Source: Nonomuraea endophytica
Lineage (GTDB): Bacteria > Actinomycetota > Actinomycetes > Streptosporangiales > Streptosporangiaceae
Length of the DNA: 64,000 nucleotides
Reading direction: 5' to 3'
NCBI RefSeq assembly: GCF_014203235.1
Contig: NZ_JACHIN010000002.1
Span: forward strand, 675,245-739,244
Of the stretch, positions 26,775 through 35,614 are shown piece by piece (within the stretch, counting starts at the first letter, position 1; the number at the start of each line of letters is the position of its first letter). The notes under the pieces are model-generated. The model was not told the DNA's origin. It saw nothing but the letters and a program-made list of their open reading frames with translations, and searched no databases. A program made the translations under genes and the position numbers.

Positions 26775-27406
26775 GAGCCGCGCACGTGGGTGGACAGCCA
26801 CTCCACCAGCGGCGCGAACTCACGCCAGGCCTCACGGACCCGGGACTCGACCTCCGGCGTGTGGACCCACGGCTCCGGCTCCGCGCGCACACCGGCGTAG
26901 ATGGAGCGGTGACGCAGCAGGTCGAGGCGCGGATGGTCCTCGGGCACGCCGCGCGGCCGGGTCTTCAGGCGGTCGCCGCGGATCTCGTACCCCTGGGCCT
27001 GAAGGTCGGCGACGATCCGGGTCAGGGGCTTGCCGGACAGGTCGGCCGACACGGCCTCGCGGTAGCGGGCGACCTGGTCGGCGGCCTGGGTGTAGATGCC
27101 GCCCGCGAGGAACAGCCCGGCGGCGCTGATCTCCACATAGAGGCCGATGCCCGGCTGGGTGTCGATGAAGGCGCCCTGATGGGTCTTGTAGGGCGACTTG
27201 TCCTTGGCGAAGCGCACGTCACGATAGGGACGGAACAGCTGGGCGGCCCCGAACTCCGGGCCCAGCGCGTCGGTCAGGGCGAGCATCGGCGCCCTGACCG
27301 CGTCGTCGTAGAGGTGCTTGTGGCGGGTGAAGTACGCCTTGGAGTTGTCCGCCTCAAGGCCCTCGAAAAAGATGAACGCCTCGTCGGGGAAGCCGGTGAA
27401 ACCCAT
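26756..27406 (-). CDS. DUF2461 (TIGR02453) family protein
   Basis: Cytoplasmic protein of 216 residues of the widely distributed TIGR02453/DUF2461 family, whose biochemical role is not established. The family landmarks are visible: the N-terminal FTGFPDEAFIFFEGLEADNSKAYF, the central LFRPYRDVRFAKDKSPYKTHQG, and the GLYVEISAAGLFLAGGIY strand pair. Length is usual. The ATG at 27406 opens the typical MGFTGFP start. It lies 29 bp beyond the end of the HerA-like ATPase gene on the same strand and may be co-transcribed. Its 3' end is amplified downstream as tandem repeats. Confidence 0.88.
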   Translation of the reverse strand: MGFTGFPDEAFIFFEGLEADNSKAYFTRHKHLYDDAVRAPMLALTDALGPEFGAAQLFRPYRDVRFAKDKSPYKTHQGAFIDTQPGIGLYVEISAAGLFLAGGIYTQAADQVARYREAVSADLSGKPLTRIVADLQAQGYEIRGDRLKTRPRGVPEDHPRLDLLRHRSIYAGVRAEPEPWVHTPEVESRVREAWREFAPLVEWLSTHVRGSELPRR

Positions 27407-27435
27407 GCGCCCAGGGTGCCAGACCTGACCGACAG

Positions 27436-28965
27436 TCAGCGGCGGCGGCGGGCCGTACCGAAGATGGATCTGCTGATCTCGCGCCCGAGCGAGCTGGCGG
27501 CGGAGCGGGCGAACGACTTGAACACGGACGAACCGAGCACACTCTCCAGCAGCGTCGGCTCCGCCTCGGGCGAAGGCGAGCGCGAGGGCGAGGGTGAAGG
27601 CGAGGGCAGCGGGGCCTGGGACGGGGCTGGCGGCGGGGGTACCACTTTCGCGGCCAGGATCTCGTAGGCCGAGTCGCGGTCGATGGCCTGCGCGTACTTG
27701 GGACGCAGCGGCGAGGCGGCGATCACGCCCTGCACCACGGCCGCGTCCGCGGGCGCCATGCGCGAGCGCGGCGCCCGCATCCGGGTCCAGGCCACCGGCG
27801 TCGGGATGCCCTTCTCCGACAGCACGGTCACGACCGCCTCGCCGATCCCGAGCTGCGTGAGCACCTCCTCCAGGTCGTAGGAGGAGTTGGGGAAGGTGGA
27901 CACGGTCGCCTTCAACGCCTTGGCGTCCTGCGGGGTGAAGGCCCGCAGCGCGTGCTGGACCCGGGCGCCGAGCTGCGCGAGCACGTCGGCCGGCACGTCC
28001 TTGGGCGTCTGGGTGACGAAGAACACGCCGATCCCCTTGGAGCGGATCAGCCGCACGGTCTGCGTGATCGAGCGCAGGAACGCCTTGGACGCGTCGCTGA
28101 ACAGCAGGTGCGCCTCGTCGAAGAAGAAGACCAGCCGCGGCTTGTCCGGATCGCCCACCTCGGGCATCTCGCTGAACAGGTCGGCGAGCAGCCACATCAG
28201 GAAGGTCGAGAACATCGCCGGACGATCCTGTACGGCCGGCAGCTCCAGGATCGACACCATCCCGCGCCCGTCCGGCATCACCCGCAGCAGGTCGGCGGTG
28301 TCGAACTCGGGCTCGCCGAAGAACTGGTCGGCCCCTTCGGCGGCGAAGTTCACCAGCGCCCGCAGGATCACCCCCGCGGTCTGCTTGGACAGCCCGCCCA
28401 CGCCCTTGAGCGCGTCGGGGTTGTCGAGCAGGTATTGGATGACCGCGCGCAGGTCCTTGAGGTCGAGCAGCGGCAGCCCCGCCTGGTCGGCGAAGTGGAA
28501 GATGAGCCCGAGCGAGGACTCCTGGGTGTCGTTGAGCCCGAGCACCTTCGACAGCAGCGTGGGCCCGAAGGCGGTCATGGTGGCGCGCAGCGGGATGCCG
28601 TCGCCGATGCCGCCGAGCGCGTAGAACTCGGTGGGGCAGGCCTGCGGCGACCAGATCTGGCCGATGCCGGCGGTGCGTCGCATGAGCTTGTCGGACGGGT
28701 CGCCGGGCTGGGCCATGCCGGACAGGTCGCCCTTGATGTCGGCCAGGAACACCGGCACGCCGGCGGCCGACAGCTGCTCGGCGATGACCTGCAGCGTCTT
28801 GGTCTTGCCGGTGCCGGTGGCGCCGGCGACCAGGCCGTGGCGGTTGAGCATGCGCAGCGGCAGGCGTATCTGGGCGTCGGGGCGGCCCTCGCCGTCCACG
28901 ACCAGGGCGCCGAGGTCGATGGTGGGCTCGTCGAAGGTGTAGCCCCTGATGATGTCGTCGATCAT
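27436..28965 (-). CDS. HerA-like ATPase (DUF853 family)
   Basis: Hexameric-helicase-like ATPase of 509 residues, cytoplasmic. The Walker A motif GATGTGKTKT is at about residues 48-57, Walker B is LVFFFDEAHLLF near residue 270, and VFFVTQTPKDVP follows as sensor region. The C-terminal 90 residues change to a low-complexity Pro/Ser/Glu linker (PPPPAPSQAPLPSPSPSPSR) and end in a basic tail SIFGTARRRR. The family is related to HerA/VirB4 DNA-pumping ATPases, but its role in actinobacteria is not defined. The ATG overlaps the TGA of the upstream polysaccharide deacetylase gene (ATGA), so translation is coupled. The two proteins have no obvious common task. Confidence 0.9.
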   Translation of the reverse strand: MIDDIIRGYTFDEPTIDLGALVVDGEGRPDAQIRLPLRMLNRHGLVAGATGTGKTKTLQVIAEQLSAAGVPVFLADIKGDLSGMAQPGDPSDKLMRRTAGIGQIWSPQACPTEFYALGGIGDGIPLRATMTAFGPTLLSKVLGLNDTQESSLGLIFHFADQAGLPLLDLKDLRAVIQYLLDNPDALKGVGGLSKQTAGVILRALVNFAAEGADQFFGEPEFDTADLLRVMPDGRGMVSILELPAVQDRPAMFSTFLMWLLADLFSEMPEVGDPDKPRLVFFFDEAHLLFSDASKAFLRSITQTVRLIRSKGIGVFFVTQTPKDVPADVLAQLGARVQHALRAFTPQDAKALKATVSTFPNSSYDLEEVLTQLGIGEAVVTVLSEKGIPTPVAWTRMRAPRSRMAPADAAVVQGVIAASPLRPKYAQAIDRDSAYEILAAKVVPPPPAPSQAPLPSPSPSPSRSPSPEAEPTLLESVLGSSVFKSFARSAASSLGREISRSIFGTARRRR

Positions 28966-29750
28966 CGTTCGGTGTACTTCCTGCCTGGTGCCGGCGGCTT
29001 GCCGTACAGCTCGGACACGGTGACGAACGCGTAGCCCTTGTTCGCGAACACGTCGAGGATCTTGGGCATGGCGTCGACCGTGGTGCGGTGGATGTCGTGC
29101 ATGAGGATGATCGATCCGGGTTTCGCCTGTACGGCGCGCCTGGCCACGATCGAGGCGCTGCGGTCGCGCCAGTCGAGCGTGTCGACGTTCCAGAGGATCT
29201 GGGCCAGTCCCTCGCGCCGGGTGGCGGCGGCCACGGAGGCGTCGGTCGACCCGTACGGCGGCCGCATGAGCGTCATCCGCACCCCGGTCTCCCGTTCGAC
29301 CACGTCCTGGGTGTGCTTGAGCTGATAGCGCAGCCCGGTCTCCGACAGCGTGGTGAGCTGCTCGTGGCTCCAGGAGTGGTTGCCGAGCTCGTGCCCGTCG
29401 TCGACCATGTGGCGCAGGTTGCCGTGCCTGTCGGCGGCGACCATCTGGCCGACGACGAAGAAGGTCGCCTTGGCCGCGTGCCTGCGCAGCATGCCGAGCA
29501 GCCGGGCGGTGTGGTCGCCGGGCCCGTCGTCGAAGGTCAGTGCGACGCACTTGGCCTTCTTGCAGTCGATCCGGTTTTTGCCCGGCCAGTCGAGCTGCAT
29601 GGCGGTCAGCTGCCTGGCCAGGACGCCCGGGTCGACGGGGTCAGGGTCCGGCGGTCGCATCGGCAGCGCCGACGCGACCCCGGCCATCGGTTGCACATCT
29701 GCGCACCCTGCCGTCAGCAACAGCGCCAACGGCCACCCCCACCAGCGCAT
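28962..29750 (-). CDS. polysaccharide deacetylase lipoprotein
   Basis: Exported lipoprotein of 262 residues with lipobox LLTAGC (cysteine near residue 16) and a NodB-homology carbohydrate esterase 4 domain. Motifs run in order: TFDDGPGDHT (base and metal Asp), GNHSWSH (metal His pair), RPPYGST, NVDTLDWRD, and ILMHDIH (catalytic His). All metal ligands are present, so it should be an active metal-dependent deacetylase acting on peptidoglycan or other surface glycans outside the membrane. It is the first gene of a coupled pair with the HerA-like ATPase. Confidence 0.92.
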   Translation of the reverse strand: MRWWGWPLALLLTAGCADVQPMAGVASALPMRPPDPDPVDPGVLARQLTAMQLDWPGKNRIDCKKAKCVALTFDDGPGDHTARLLGMLRRHAAKATFFVVGQMVAADRHGNLRHMVDDGHELGNHSWSHEQLTTLSETGLRYQLKHTQDVVERETGVRMTLMRPPYGSTDASVAAATRREGLAQILWNVDTLDWRDRSASIVARRAVQAKPGSIILMHDIHRTTVDAMPKILDVFANKGYAFVTVSELYGKPPAPGRKYTER

Positions 29751-29777
29751 ATTCCCCCCGGAATCGCGTCGGGGGCG

Positions 29778-30083
29778 CTACGGGTAGTCGCCGGCCGAGT
29801 CCCCCCGTAATTCCTTGGCCAGCTCATCCCACCAGGCTGGGACATCGGCCTGTAGCTCCGCATAGCGACGCGCCACTCTTATGGCACATCCAACCGGATC
29901 CGTACCCAAATGCCGACGTTTCACCGCTCCTTCCTGCCAACGGTAAAAACCATCTCTGAATCGCACGACCAAGCCGATCCACACCGACAGGATCGCGTCA
30001 TCGCCGACTTCGTATGCCGTGGTCACACCGAGACTTTGTAGTTCCCCACGGAGCTTCTCGGTGGCCGCACGGGCCTCACTCAC
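29778..30083 (-). CDS. small conserved hypothetical protein
   Basis: Protein of 101 residues of unknown function with an amphipathic N-terminal helix (SEARAATEKLRGELQSLG), then VWIGLVVRFRDGFYRWQEG and CAIRVARRYAEL. No signal peptide or membrane segment. The GTG at 30083 was chosen because CTGGAGG lies 5 nt upstream; a GTG at 30113 would give 111 residues with no ribosome-binding site. It sits alone between the deacetylase and an XRE-cupin regulator. Small acidic-basic proteins of this size often accompany XRE/DUF397 regulators in actinomycetes, but no such neighbour is present. Confidence 0.6.
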   Translation of the reverse strand: MSEARAATEKLRGELQSLGVTTAYEVGDDAILSVWIGLVVRFRDGFYRWQEGAVKRRHLGTDPVGCAIRVARRYAELQADVPAWWDELAKELRGDSAGDYP

Positions 30084-30194
30084 GCATACCTCCAGTTGAC
30101 CGAGTGCATGCACCTTGGGGATGCCCCTGCGATGACCCCACTCACCCCGGAGTAATCATGGAACTCCGAGCCGTCATCCGGAAGGTGTTCGCCG

Positions 30195-30770
30195 TTATTG
30201 GTCGTGAACGACCCTCGGCTCGGCCACTACCATGATCATTCTGACCTCTTCCGTGCCCTCGTTGGCATAGCGGTGGGGTCGGTCGGCGGTGAACAGGGCG
30301 GCGGCGTCGGTGCCCACGCGGTAACTCCTGCCATACACGGTGAGGGTCAGCTCGCCCCGCAGGACGGTGATCATCTCACGGGTGCCGGGCGGGTGGGCGT
30401 CGCCGTCGTGGTGCTCGCCGGGGGCCAGCCGCCAGTCCCACAGCTCCAGGATCAGCGGCTCGTCGGCGCCGACCAGCAGCATGGCGCGCGAGGCGCCCAT
30501 CTCGAAGTTGACCACGTCGGACTTGTCGATGATGCGCACGACCGGGACGTCGGCCACCTCGACCAGCCGCGCCACGGTGACGCCGAGCGCGGAGGCGATC
30601 CGGGTGAGCGTGGAGACGCTGGGATTGGTCCTGGCCTGTTCGACCTGGACCAGCATGCCTCTGCTCACACCCGAGCGGGCGGCCAGCGCGTCGAGCGTCA
30701 GGCCACGGTGGGCCCGCTGCGCCCGCACGTTGTTGGCGATGGCCGCGGTGATCGTCTCCGCATCTTCCAT
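30195..30770 (-). CDS. XRE family regulator with C-terminal cupin domain
   Basis: Regulator of 191 residues. The N-terminal XRE helix-turn-helix covers about residues 16-70 (RGLTLDALAARSGVSRGMLVQVEQ, then NPSVSTLTRIASALGV). The C-terminal cupin (about 105-185) has GEHHDGDAHPPGTREMITVLRGELTLTV and ADRPHRYANEG, a small-molecule-binding barrel with metal-type histidines. Such proteins usually control amino acid or metabolite export and catabolism genes. It is divergent from the EamA transporter gene and is its likely regulator through the region 30771-30858. The ATG at 30770 is the only plausible start. Confidence 0.9.
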   Translation of the reverse strand: MEDAETITAAIANNVRAQRAHRGLTLDALAARSGVSRGMLVQVEQARTNPSVSTLTRIASALGVTVARLVEVADVPVVRIIDKSDVVNFEMGASRAMLLVGADEPLILELWDWRLAPGEHHDGDAHPPGTREMITVLRGELTLTVYGRSYRVGTDAAALFTADRPHRYANEGTEEVRMIMVVAEPRVVHDQ

Positions 30771-30829
30771 GCAGTGCAGTCTAGTGAACAAAATGTGTAG
30801 TCTGTCGCACTCCGTGTACTGTACTAATA

Positions 30830-30845
30830 GTTCAACCGAGTGAAC
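30830..30845. promoter_or_regulatory. candidate operator of the XRE-cupin/EamA pair
   Basis: Inverted repeat GTTCA-accgag-TGAAC, with a third copy of the half-site (GTGAAC, 30784-30789) nearer the XRE gene. The sites lie in the only spacer between the divergent genes. Binding is inferred. Confidence 0.4.
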
Positions 30846-30858
30846 TGGAGTGTGCGAC

Positions 30859-31692
30859 GTGACTGCGGTGATCCTCGCGACCGTCTGCGCGGTGGTCTAC
30901 GGCACGGCCGACTTCTGCGGCGGCCTGGCCACGCGACGATCGCGCGTGCTGTCGGTCGTGGCGCTCTCCCAGGTCGCCGGCCTGGTCCTCATCCTCGCCC
31001 TGCTCCCGCTGCTGCCCGGACTGTTCGACCAGCGGGCGCTGTGGTGGGGCATGGGCGCGGGCGTCGCGGGCGCGGCCGGGCTGGTGCTGTTCTACCGCGC
31101 GCTGGCCACCGGGACGATGTCGGTGGTCGCGCCGACCACGGCGGTCACCTCAGCCACTCTGCCGGTGGTGTTCGGCCTGGTGACGGGCGAGCGGCCGGCG
31201 CCGCAGGCGCTGATCGGCATCGTCCTGGCGCTGGCCGCGGTGATGCTGGTCAGCCAGGACCCGACCGCGAGCAGGCGCGGCTCGCTCGGATCGGTGCTGA
31301 TCGCCCTGGCCGCCGGCGCGGGCTTCGGCGGCTTCTTCATCCTGCTCGACCTGTCCCCCGACGGCACCGGGCTGTGGCCGCTGGTCGGCGCCAGAATCTC
31401 CTCGGTGTCGCTGGTCGTGCTGCTGGCGGTCGTCGCCCGGCGCTCGCTCAGGCCCACCGCCGGCTCGCTGCGCATCATCGCGCTGGCCGGTCTGCTCGAC
31501 ATGGCGGCCAACGTGTTGTTCCTGCTGGCCAAGCAGGAGGGCATGCTCAGCCTGGTCGCCGTGCTGGTCTCGCTCTACCCGGCCAGCACGCTCCTGCTGG
31601 CCAGGTACGTGCTGGGCGAGCGGCTGCACACCATCCAGGTGGCCGGTGTCGCCTGCGCTCTCAGTGCGGTCGCGCTCATAGCCGTTGCGTAG
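30859..31692 (+). CDS. EamA/DMT-superfamily transporter
   Basis: Integral membrane protein of 277 residues with ten hydrophobic segments arranged as two EamA repeats, the drug/metabolite transporter superfamily layout. The first repeat ends with VVAPTTAVTSATLPVVFGLVTGE and the second with LVAVLVSLYPASTLLLARYVLGE, the paired conserved ends of EamA domains. It would export a small metabolite or amino acid; the substrate is unknown. The GTG at 30859 was chosen because GGAG lies 8 nt upstream. It is divergent from the XRE-cupin regulator, which fits ligand-controlled export. Confidence 0.9.
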   Translation: MTAVILATVCAVVYGTADFCGGLATRRSRVLSVVALSQVAGLVLILALLPLLPGLFDQRALWWGMGAGVAGAAGLVLFYRALATGTMSVVAPTTAVTSATLPVVFGLVTGERPAPQALIGIVLALAAVMLVSQDPTASRRGSLGSVLIALAAGAGFGGFFILLDLSPDGTGLWPLVGARISSVSLVVLLAVVARRSLRPTAGSLRIIALAGLLDMAANVLFLLAKQEGMLSLVAVLVSLYPASTLLLARYVLGERLHTIQVAGVACALSAVALIAVA

Positions 31693-31720
31693 CCCACCGG
31701 CCGCTTGCTACGTTTCGGCC

Positions 31721-32677
31721 GTGCACCCTGCGCGGGCACAGACCAATCACGAGTCGCTACGGCACATAGGGATGCCCTACGACTCCGATGAGGGCTTCCT
31801 CGGCCTCGTCGTGCCCCGCGTGCGCGCCGCGCTCCACGAGGGCCGCCGGGTGCTCGCGGTCACCTGCTCGCGCAAGCTGCAGCTCCTGGCCGACGCCCTG
31901 GGCCGCGACGCCGGCCGGATCGACAGCAGGATCGCCGCCTCCTGGTACGCGCATCCGCAGCGGACGCTGGCCGCGTACCACGAGTACGCCAGAGACCTCC
32001 CGACGCTGATCGTCGGCGAGCCCTGCTGGCAGGGCAGGACCGAGCGGGAGATCCGCGAGTGGATCCGCTACGAGTCGGTGCTCAACGCGGCGCTCGGCGC
32101 CGCGCCCGCGATCGTCGTCTGCCTCTACGACGTGCGCACCGCGCCGGCCGCCGCACTCGACTACCGCGCCGTCACCCATCCATTCCTGGCCGGTGTGTAC
32201 GGCGAAGCCGTCAGCGAGGCCTTCGTCGAGCCCCACGACCTGATCCTGGACGGCGACCGCCGCCCGCTCCCGGACCCGACGGGCCAGGTCACCTCGGTCG
32301 GGTTCACCGCCCACGAGCTCAAGCGCTTCAGGCAGGCCGTGGCCGACTACGCCAAGGCGGCGGGGATGGAGCGCAACCTGGTCGCCTCGCTGGTGCTGAG
32401 CGTCTCGGAGATCGCGGCCAACTGCGTCGAGCACGGCGCGGGCCACGGAATGATCAGGATGTGGGTGACGGGCAGGGAGCTGGTCTGCGAGATCGCCGAC
32501 CCGGGCGGCGTCCTGGACGACCCGTTACCCGGCTATATACCACCGGAGCCCGAATCCCCTCGGGGATACGGGCTCTGGATCAGTCGTCAGCTCTGCGATC
32601 TGGTGGAGATGCGGGACGATGCCGGAACGCTCCGGGTCCGCCTCCACATGGGCCTAGGCGGCCCGCTGGGCGGGTAG
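31721..32677 (+). CDS. MEDS domain - HATPase (RsbW-like) sensor protein
   Basis: Protein of 318 residues joining an N-terminal MEDS domain (about residues 10-180, [27 protein letters not shown] to [17 protein letters not shown]) and a C-terminal GHKL-type ATPase of the anti-sigma/RsbW class (about 195-310). The ATPase N-box is [12 protein letters not shown], and the G-boxes are EIADPGG and [16 protein letters not shown] domains are proposed sensors of small organic ligands, and such fusions are frequent in actinomycetes as switch kinases of SigB-type pathways. No anti-anti-sigma partner gene is in the window. The GTG at 31721 lacks a clear ribosome-binding site, so the start is uncertain. Its end overlaps the convergent sigR-like gene by 24 bp. 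Confidence 0.85.
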   Translation: MHPARAQTNHESLRHIGMPYDSDEGFLGLVVPRVRAALHEGRRVLAVTCSRKLQLLADALGRDAGRIDSRIAASWYAHPQRTLAAYHEYARDLPTLIVGEPCWQGRTEREIREWIRYESVLNAALGAAPAIVVCLYDVRTAPAAALDYRAVTHPFLAGVYGEAVSEAFVEPHDLILDGDRRPLPDPTGQVTSVGFTAHELKRFRQAVADYAKAAGMERNLVASLVLSVSEIAANCVEHGAGHGMIRMWVTGRELVCEIADPGGVLDDPLPGYIPPEPESPRGYGLWISRQLCDLVEMRDDAGTLRVRLHMGLGGPLGG

Positions 32678-33238
32678 GCGCACGGCGCCTTCCTCGACCG
32701 CGTACTCCTCGAGCATGCTGCGCAGCTGCTTGCGGCCGCGGTGCAGCCGGGACATCACGGTGCCGATGGGGGTGCCCATCCGGTCGGCGATCTCCTTGTA
32801 GGCGAAGCCCTCGACGTCGGCCAGGTAGACGGCGACGCGGAAGTCTTCGGGCAGTGCGCGCAGCGCGTTCATCACGCTGCTGTCGGGCAGGCGCTCCAGG
32901 GCCTCGGTCTCGGCGGACTTGAGGCCAGTGGAGCTGTGCGACTCGGCCGCGTGCAGCTGCCAGTCCTCGACCTCCTCGGCGGCCGAGAGCTTGGGCGAGC
33001 GCTGCTTCTTGCGGTAGTCGTTGATGAAGTTGTTGGTGAGGATGCGGTGCAGCCACGCCTTGAGGTTGGTGCCCTCGCGGAACTGGTGGTAGGACGTGTA
33101 CGCCTTCGCCACGGTCTCCTGGACGAGGTCCTCCGCGTCGGCGGTGTTGCGCGTGAGGCGCATCGCGGAGGCGAACAGCTGCGAGGTCACGGGCACGACG
33201 TCGCGCTCGAACCAATCCTGACGCTGCTCTTCGGTCAT
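32654..33238 (-). CDS. sigR: SigR-like ECF sigma factor (ECF12 type)
   Basis: Sigma factor of 194 residues very close to the thiol-oxidative-stress sigma factor SigR/SigH: region 2 has [42 protein letters not shown], then [10 protein letters not shown], and region 4 has [35 protein letters not shown]. In relatives this protein is held by the zinc-redox anti-sigma RsrA, encoded immediately downstream. Here the downstream strand is occupied by a convergent gene that overlaps by 24 bp, so rsrA is not adjacent. The ATG at 33238 was taken as start, but a TTG at 33247 with GGGGGA upstream is possible, and longer forms also exist in this family. It is divergent from cds1. Confidence 0.92.
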   Translation of the reverse strand: MTEEQRQDWFERDVVPVTSQLFASAMRLTRNTADAEDLVQETVAKAYTSYHQFREGTNLKAWLHRILTNNFINDYRKKQRSPKLSAAEEVEDWQLHAAESHSSTGLKSAETEALERLPDSSVMNALRALPEDFRVAVYLADVEGFAYKEIADRMGTPIGTVMSRLHRGRKQLRSMLEEYAVEEGAVRLPAQRAA

Positions 33239-33483
33239 CGTGATCAAATCATTCCCCCTTGCTATCCCCCGTCTCGGCACGAGCCGCCAGACAGCAGCTC
33301 CATGCTCGCAAAACCCCCGTAAGGGCTGCGTTAACCGGTTCTGCCTGGTCAGGGAGGTGAACAGTCCCACTGCTCGCGGCGTGCGTAGTCACGTCCACGG
33401 CCGGACTAGTCTCATTATCGTAACACTATCCACCCATTTCCGCAGATAAAGTGGCCAGTGTCACATGAGATAGCGTATGGACC

Positions 33484-34557
33484 ATGGACTTCGTCGACCG
33501 CCACGACTCCGGCGCCCGGCACTGGGTGGCCGAGGCCGTCCGGACGGTCGAAGCCGATACCAATCGCAGCAGTGACACCCATCTCCACGTCTTTCCGCTG
33601 CCCGCCCGCTGGGGCGTAAACCTTTATATGAAAGACGAGTCGGTGCACCCTACAGGTTCACTGAAACACCGGCTCGCTCGCTCTTTGTTCCTCTACGGCC
33701 TCGCCAACGGCTGGATCGGCCCCGGGACCACCATCGTGGAGGCCTCCAGCGGCTCCACCGCGGTCAGCGAGGCCTACTTCGCCCGGCTGGTCGGCCTGCC
33801 GTTCATCGCCGTGATGCCGGCGACCACCTCCCCGGAGAAGATCGCCCTCATCGAGTTCTACGGCGGCAAGTGCCACCTGGTCGACCAGCCGTCGGCGATC
33901 TACGAGGAGTCGCGCCGGCTGGCCGCCGAGACCGGCGGCCACTTCATGGACCAGTTCACCTACGCCGAGCGGGCCACCGACTGGCGCGGCAACAACAACA
34001 TCGCCGAGTCGATCTTCGGCCAGCTCGCCCTGGAGCCGCATCCCGAGCCCACCTGGATCGTGGTCGGCGCGGGCACCGGCGGCACCTCGGCCACGATCGG
34101 CCGCTACATCCGCTACCGCCGCCACCACACCCGCCTGGCCGTCGCCGACCCCGAGGGCTCGGCCTTCTACCCGGCCTGGGCCGAGCGCGACTGGACGACC
34201 ACCGCGAGCGGCTCGCGCATCGAGGGCATCGGCCGGCCGAGGGTGGAGCCGTCGTTCCAGCCGGACGTGATCGACCGCATGATCCACGTGCCCGACGCCC
34301 GCTCGGTCGCCGGGATGCGGTGGGTCCAGGAGGTCACCGGCCGTCCGGTCGGCGCCTCCACCGGCACCAACATCGCCGCCTGCGTCGATCTCATCAAGGA
34401 GATGCGCGCCGAGGGCGACCAGGGCAGCGTGGTGACGCTGATCTGCGACGGCGCCGAGCGCTACGCCGGCACCTACGGCGACGACGCCTGGCTGGAGGCC
34501 CAGGGCCTGGACATCCAGCCGCATCTGTCCGACCTGCGGGCCTTCCTCGGCGCCTAG
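33484..34557 (+). CDS. cds1: PLP-dependent L-cysteine desulfhydrase Cds1
   Basis: Fold-type II pyridoxal-phosphate enzyme of 357 residues strongly resembling mycobacterial Cds1 (Rv3684), which breaks cysteine into hydrogen sulfide, pyruvate and ammonia. The PLP lysine is K61 in [11 protein letters not shown]. The cysteine-synthase-like substrate loop is [14 protein letters not shown], and the phosphate-binding glycine loop is [15 protein letters not shown]. The conserved block [15 protein letters not shown] and [15 protein letters not shown] are characteristic of this subgroup rather than of CysK/CysM. Its divergent neighbour is a SigR-like thiol-stress sigma factor, which suggests a shared role in thiol homeostasis. 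Its TAG stop shares CTAG with the convergent siderophore-binding protein gene. Confidence 0.9.
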   Translation: MDFVDRHDSGARHWVAEAVRTVEADTNRSSDTHLHVFPLPARWGVNLYMKDESVHPTGSLKHRLARSLFLYGLANGWIGPGTTIVEASSGSTAVSEAYFARLVGLPFIAVMPATTSPEKIALIEFYGGKCHLVDQPSAIYEESRRLAAETGGHFMDQFTYAERATDWRGNNNIAESIFGQLALEPHPEPTWIVVGAGTGGTSATIGRYIRYRRHHTRLAVADPEGSAFYPAWAERDWTTTASGSRIEGIGRPRVEPSFQPDVIDRMIHVPDARSVAGMRWVQEVTGRPVGASTGTNIAACVDLIKEMRAEGDQGSVVTLICDGAERYAGTYGDDAWLEAQGLDIQPHLSDLRAFLGA

Positions 34558-35519
34558 ACGCCCTTGGCCGGGTCCACGGAGAAGAACTTCGCCAGGTCGT
34601 CCAGGATCGCGTGCGCGCCCTGGATGCCGACGGCGCTCATCCACGTGAGGTCGGCGACCTCGTGCTTGGCGCCCTTGAGCTTGTCCCACAGCGGGTTGGT
34701 GACGAACTTCTGCTTCGGCGCGTCGGCCGTCGGGTCGGCGTAGGTGGAGACGAAGATGTGGTCGGCGTCCAGCTCGGCGATGCGCTCCTGGCTGATCGGG
34801 ACCATGATCTGGTTCGGGTCCTTCGGCTGCTCGGCGGGGCGCGGGAAGCCCACGTCCTTCAGCACGACGCCGGAGTAGGAGTTCTCGACGTAGAGCCGGG
34901 CCGTGGGCTCGCCGGCGAAGCGGACCACGGCGACGGTGGGCAGCTTGCCCTCCTTCTCCTTGATCCCCGCGCCGATCTTGCCCGCCCGCTCCTCGAACTT
35001 CTTGAGCGTCTCCTCCGCCAGCGTCTCCTTGCCCAGGGCCTGGCCCATGAGGACGAGGTTCTGCTTCCAGATCGCGCCGGTGGTCTCGCTGAAGACGGTC
35101 GGGGCGATCTTGGCGAGCTTGTCGTACAGGTCCTTGTGCCGGACCTTCGCCGAGACGATCAGGTCGGGCTTCAGCGCCATGATCTTCTCAAGGCTGGGCT
35201 GCTCAAGCGTGCCGACCGAGGTGGCCTCCTTGCCGTACTCGGCCGCCACCGCGCCCAGGTACTCGGGCAGCTTGTCGTCGATCGACCGATAGCTCGTGTA
35301 GCCGACGACCGGCGTCTGCAACGTGAGCACCGCGTCGACGAAGCTCTGGTCGAGCGCGACCACCCGCTTCGGCTGCGCCGGGATCTTCGTCTCGCCCATG
35401 GCGTGCTTGATGACGCGGAAAGGCGCGCTCTCGGCGGCCTTGGGGGCCGCGGCCTGGCCGCCACACGCCGCCAGTCCCATCGCGAGTACGGCTACCGCGA
35501 CCGCACGGAACGCTTTCAT
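34554..35519 (-). CDS. iron-siderophore ABC transporter substrate-binding lipoprotein
   Basis: FecB/FhuD-like periplasmic-type binding protein of 321 residues, lipid-anchored outside the membrane (lipobox LAAC, cysteine near residue 19). The two-lobe fold is indicated by the N-terminal [21 protein letters not shown] strand-helix, the central [19 protein letters not shown] block and the connecting helix. It delivers ferric siderophore to the permease pair encoded divergently, 95 bp away. Control is expected from the iron box at 35551-35569 in the shared promoter. The ATG at 35519 opens the signal sequence [16 protein letters not shown]. No siderophore biosynthesis genes are in the window, so it may take up a xenosiderophore or one made elsewhere. 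Confidence 0.93.
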   Translation of the reverse strand: MKAFRAVAVAVLAMGLAACGGQAAAPKAAESAPFRVIKHAMGETKIPAQPKRVVALDQSFVDAVLTLQTPVVGYTSYRSIDDKLPEYLGAVAAEYGKEATSVGTLEQPSLEKIMALKPDLIVSAKVRHKDLYDKLAKIAPTVFSETTGAIWKQNLVLMGQALGKETLAEETLKKFEERAGKIGAGIKEKEGKLPTVAVVRFAGEPTARLYVENSYSGVVLKDVGFPRPAEQPKDPNQIMVPISQERIAELDADHIFVSTYADPTADAPKQKFVTNPLWDKLKGAKHEVADLTWMSAVGIQGAHAILDDLAKFFSVDPAKGV

Positions 35520-35550
35520 GATGTCCCTCTCCGAATAAGGCAACCCTAAA

Positions 35551-35569
35551 TTAGGTTAGCCCTGCCTAA
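35551..35569. promoter_or_regulatory. iron box (DmdR/IdeR-type operator)
   Basis: TTAGGTTAGCCCTGCCTAA is a close match to the actinobacterial iron-box consensus TTAGGTTAGSCTAACCTAA. It lies between the divergent siderophore-binding protein gene and the FecCD permease gene, so one site could repress both directions when ferrous iron is plentiful. An overlapping weaker half-site (CCTAAATTAGG, 35545-35555) precedes it. Confidence 0.85.
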
Positions 35570-35614
35570 GCTGGCATACTTCACCAGGATCGGGCAAATG
35601 AGTAGGAGGAAGGC

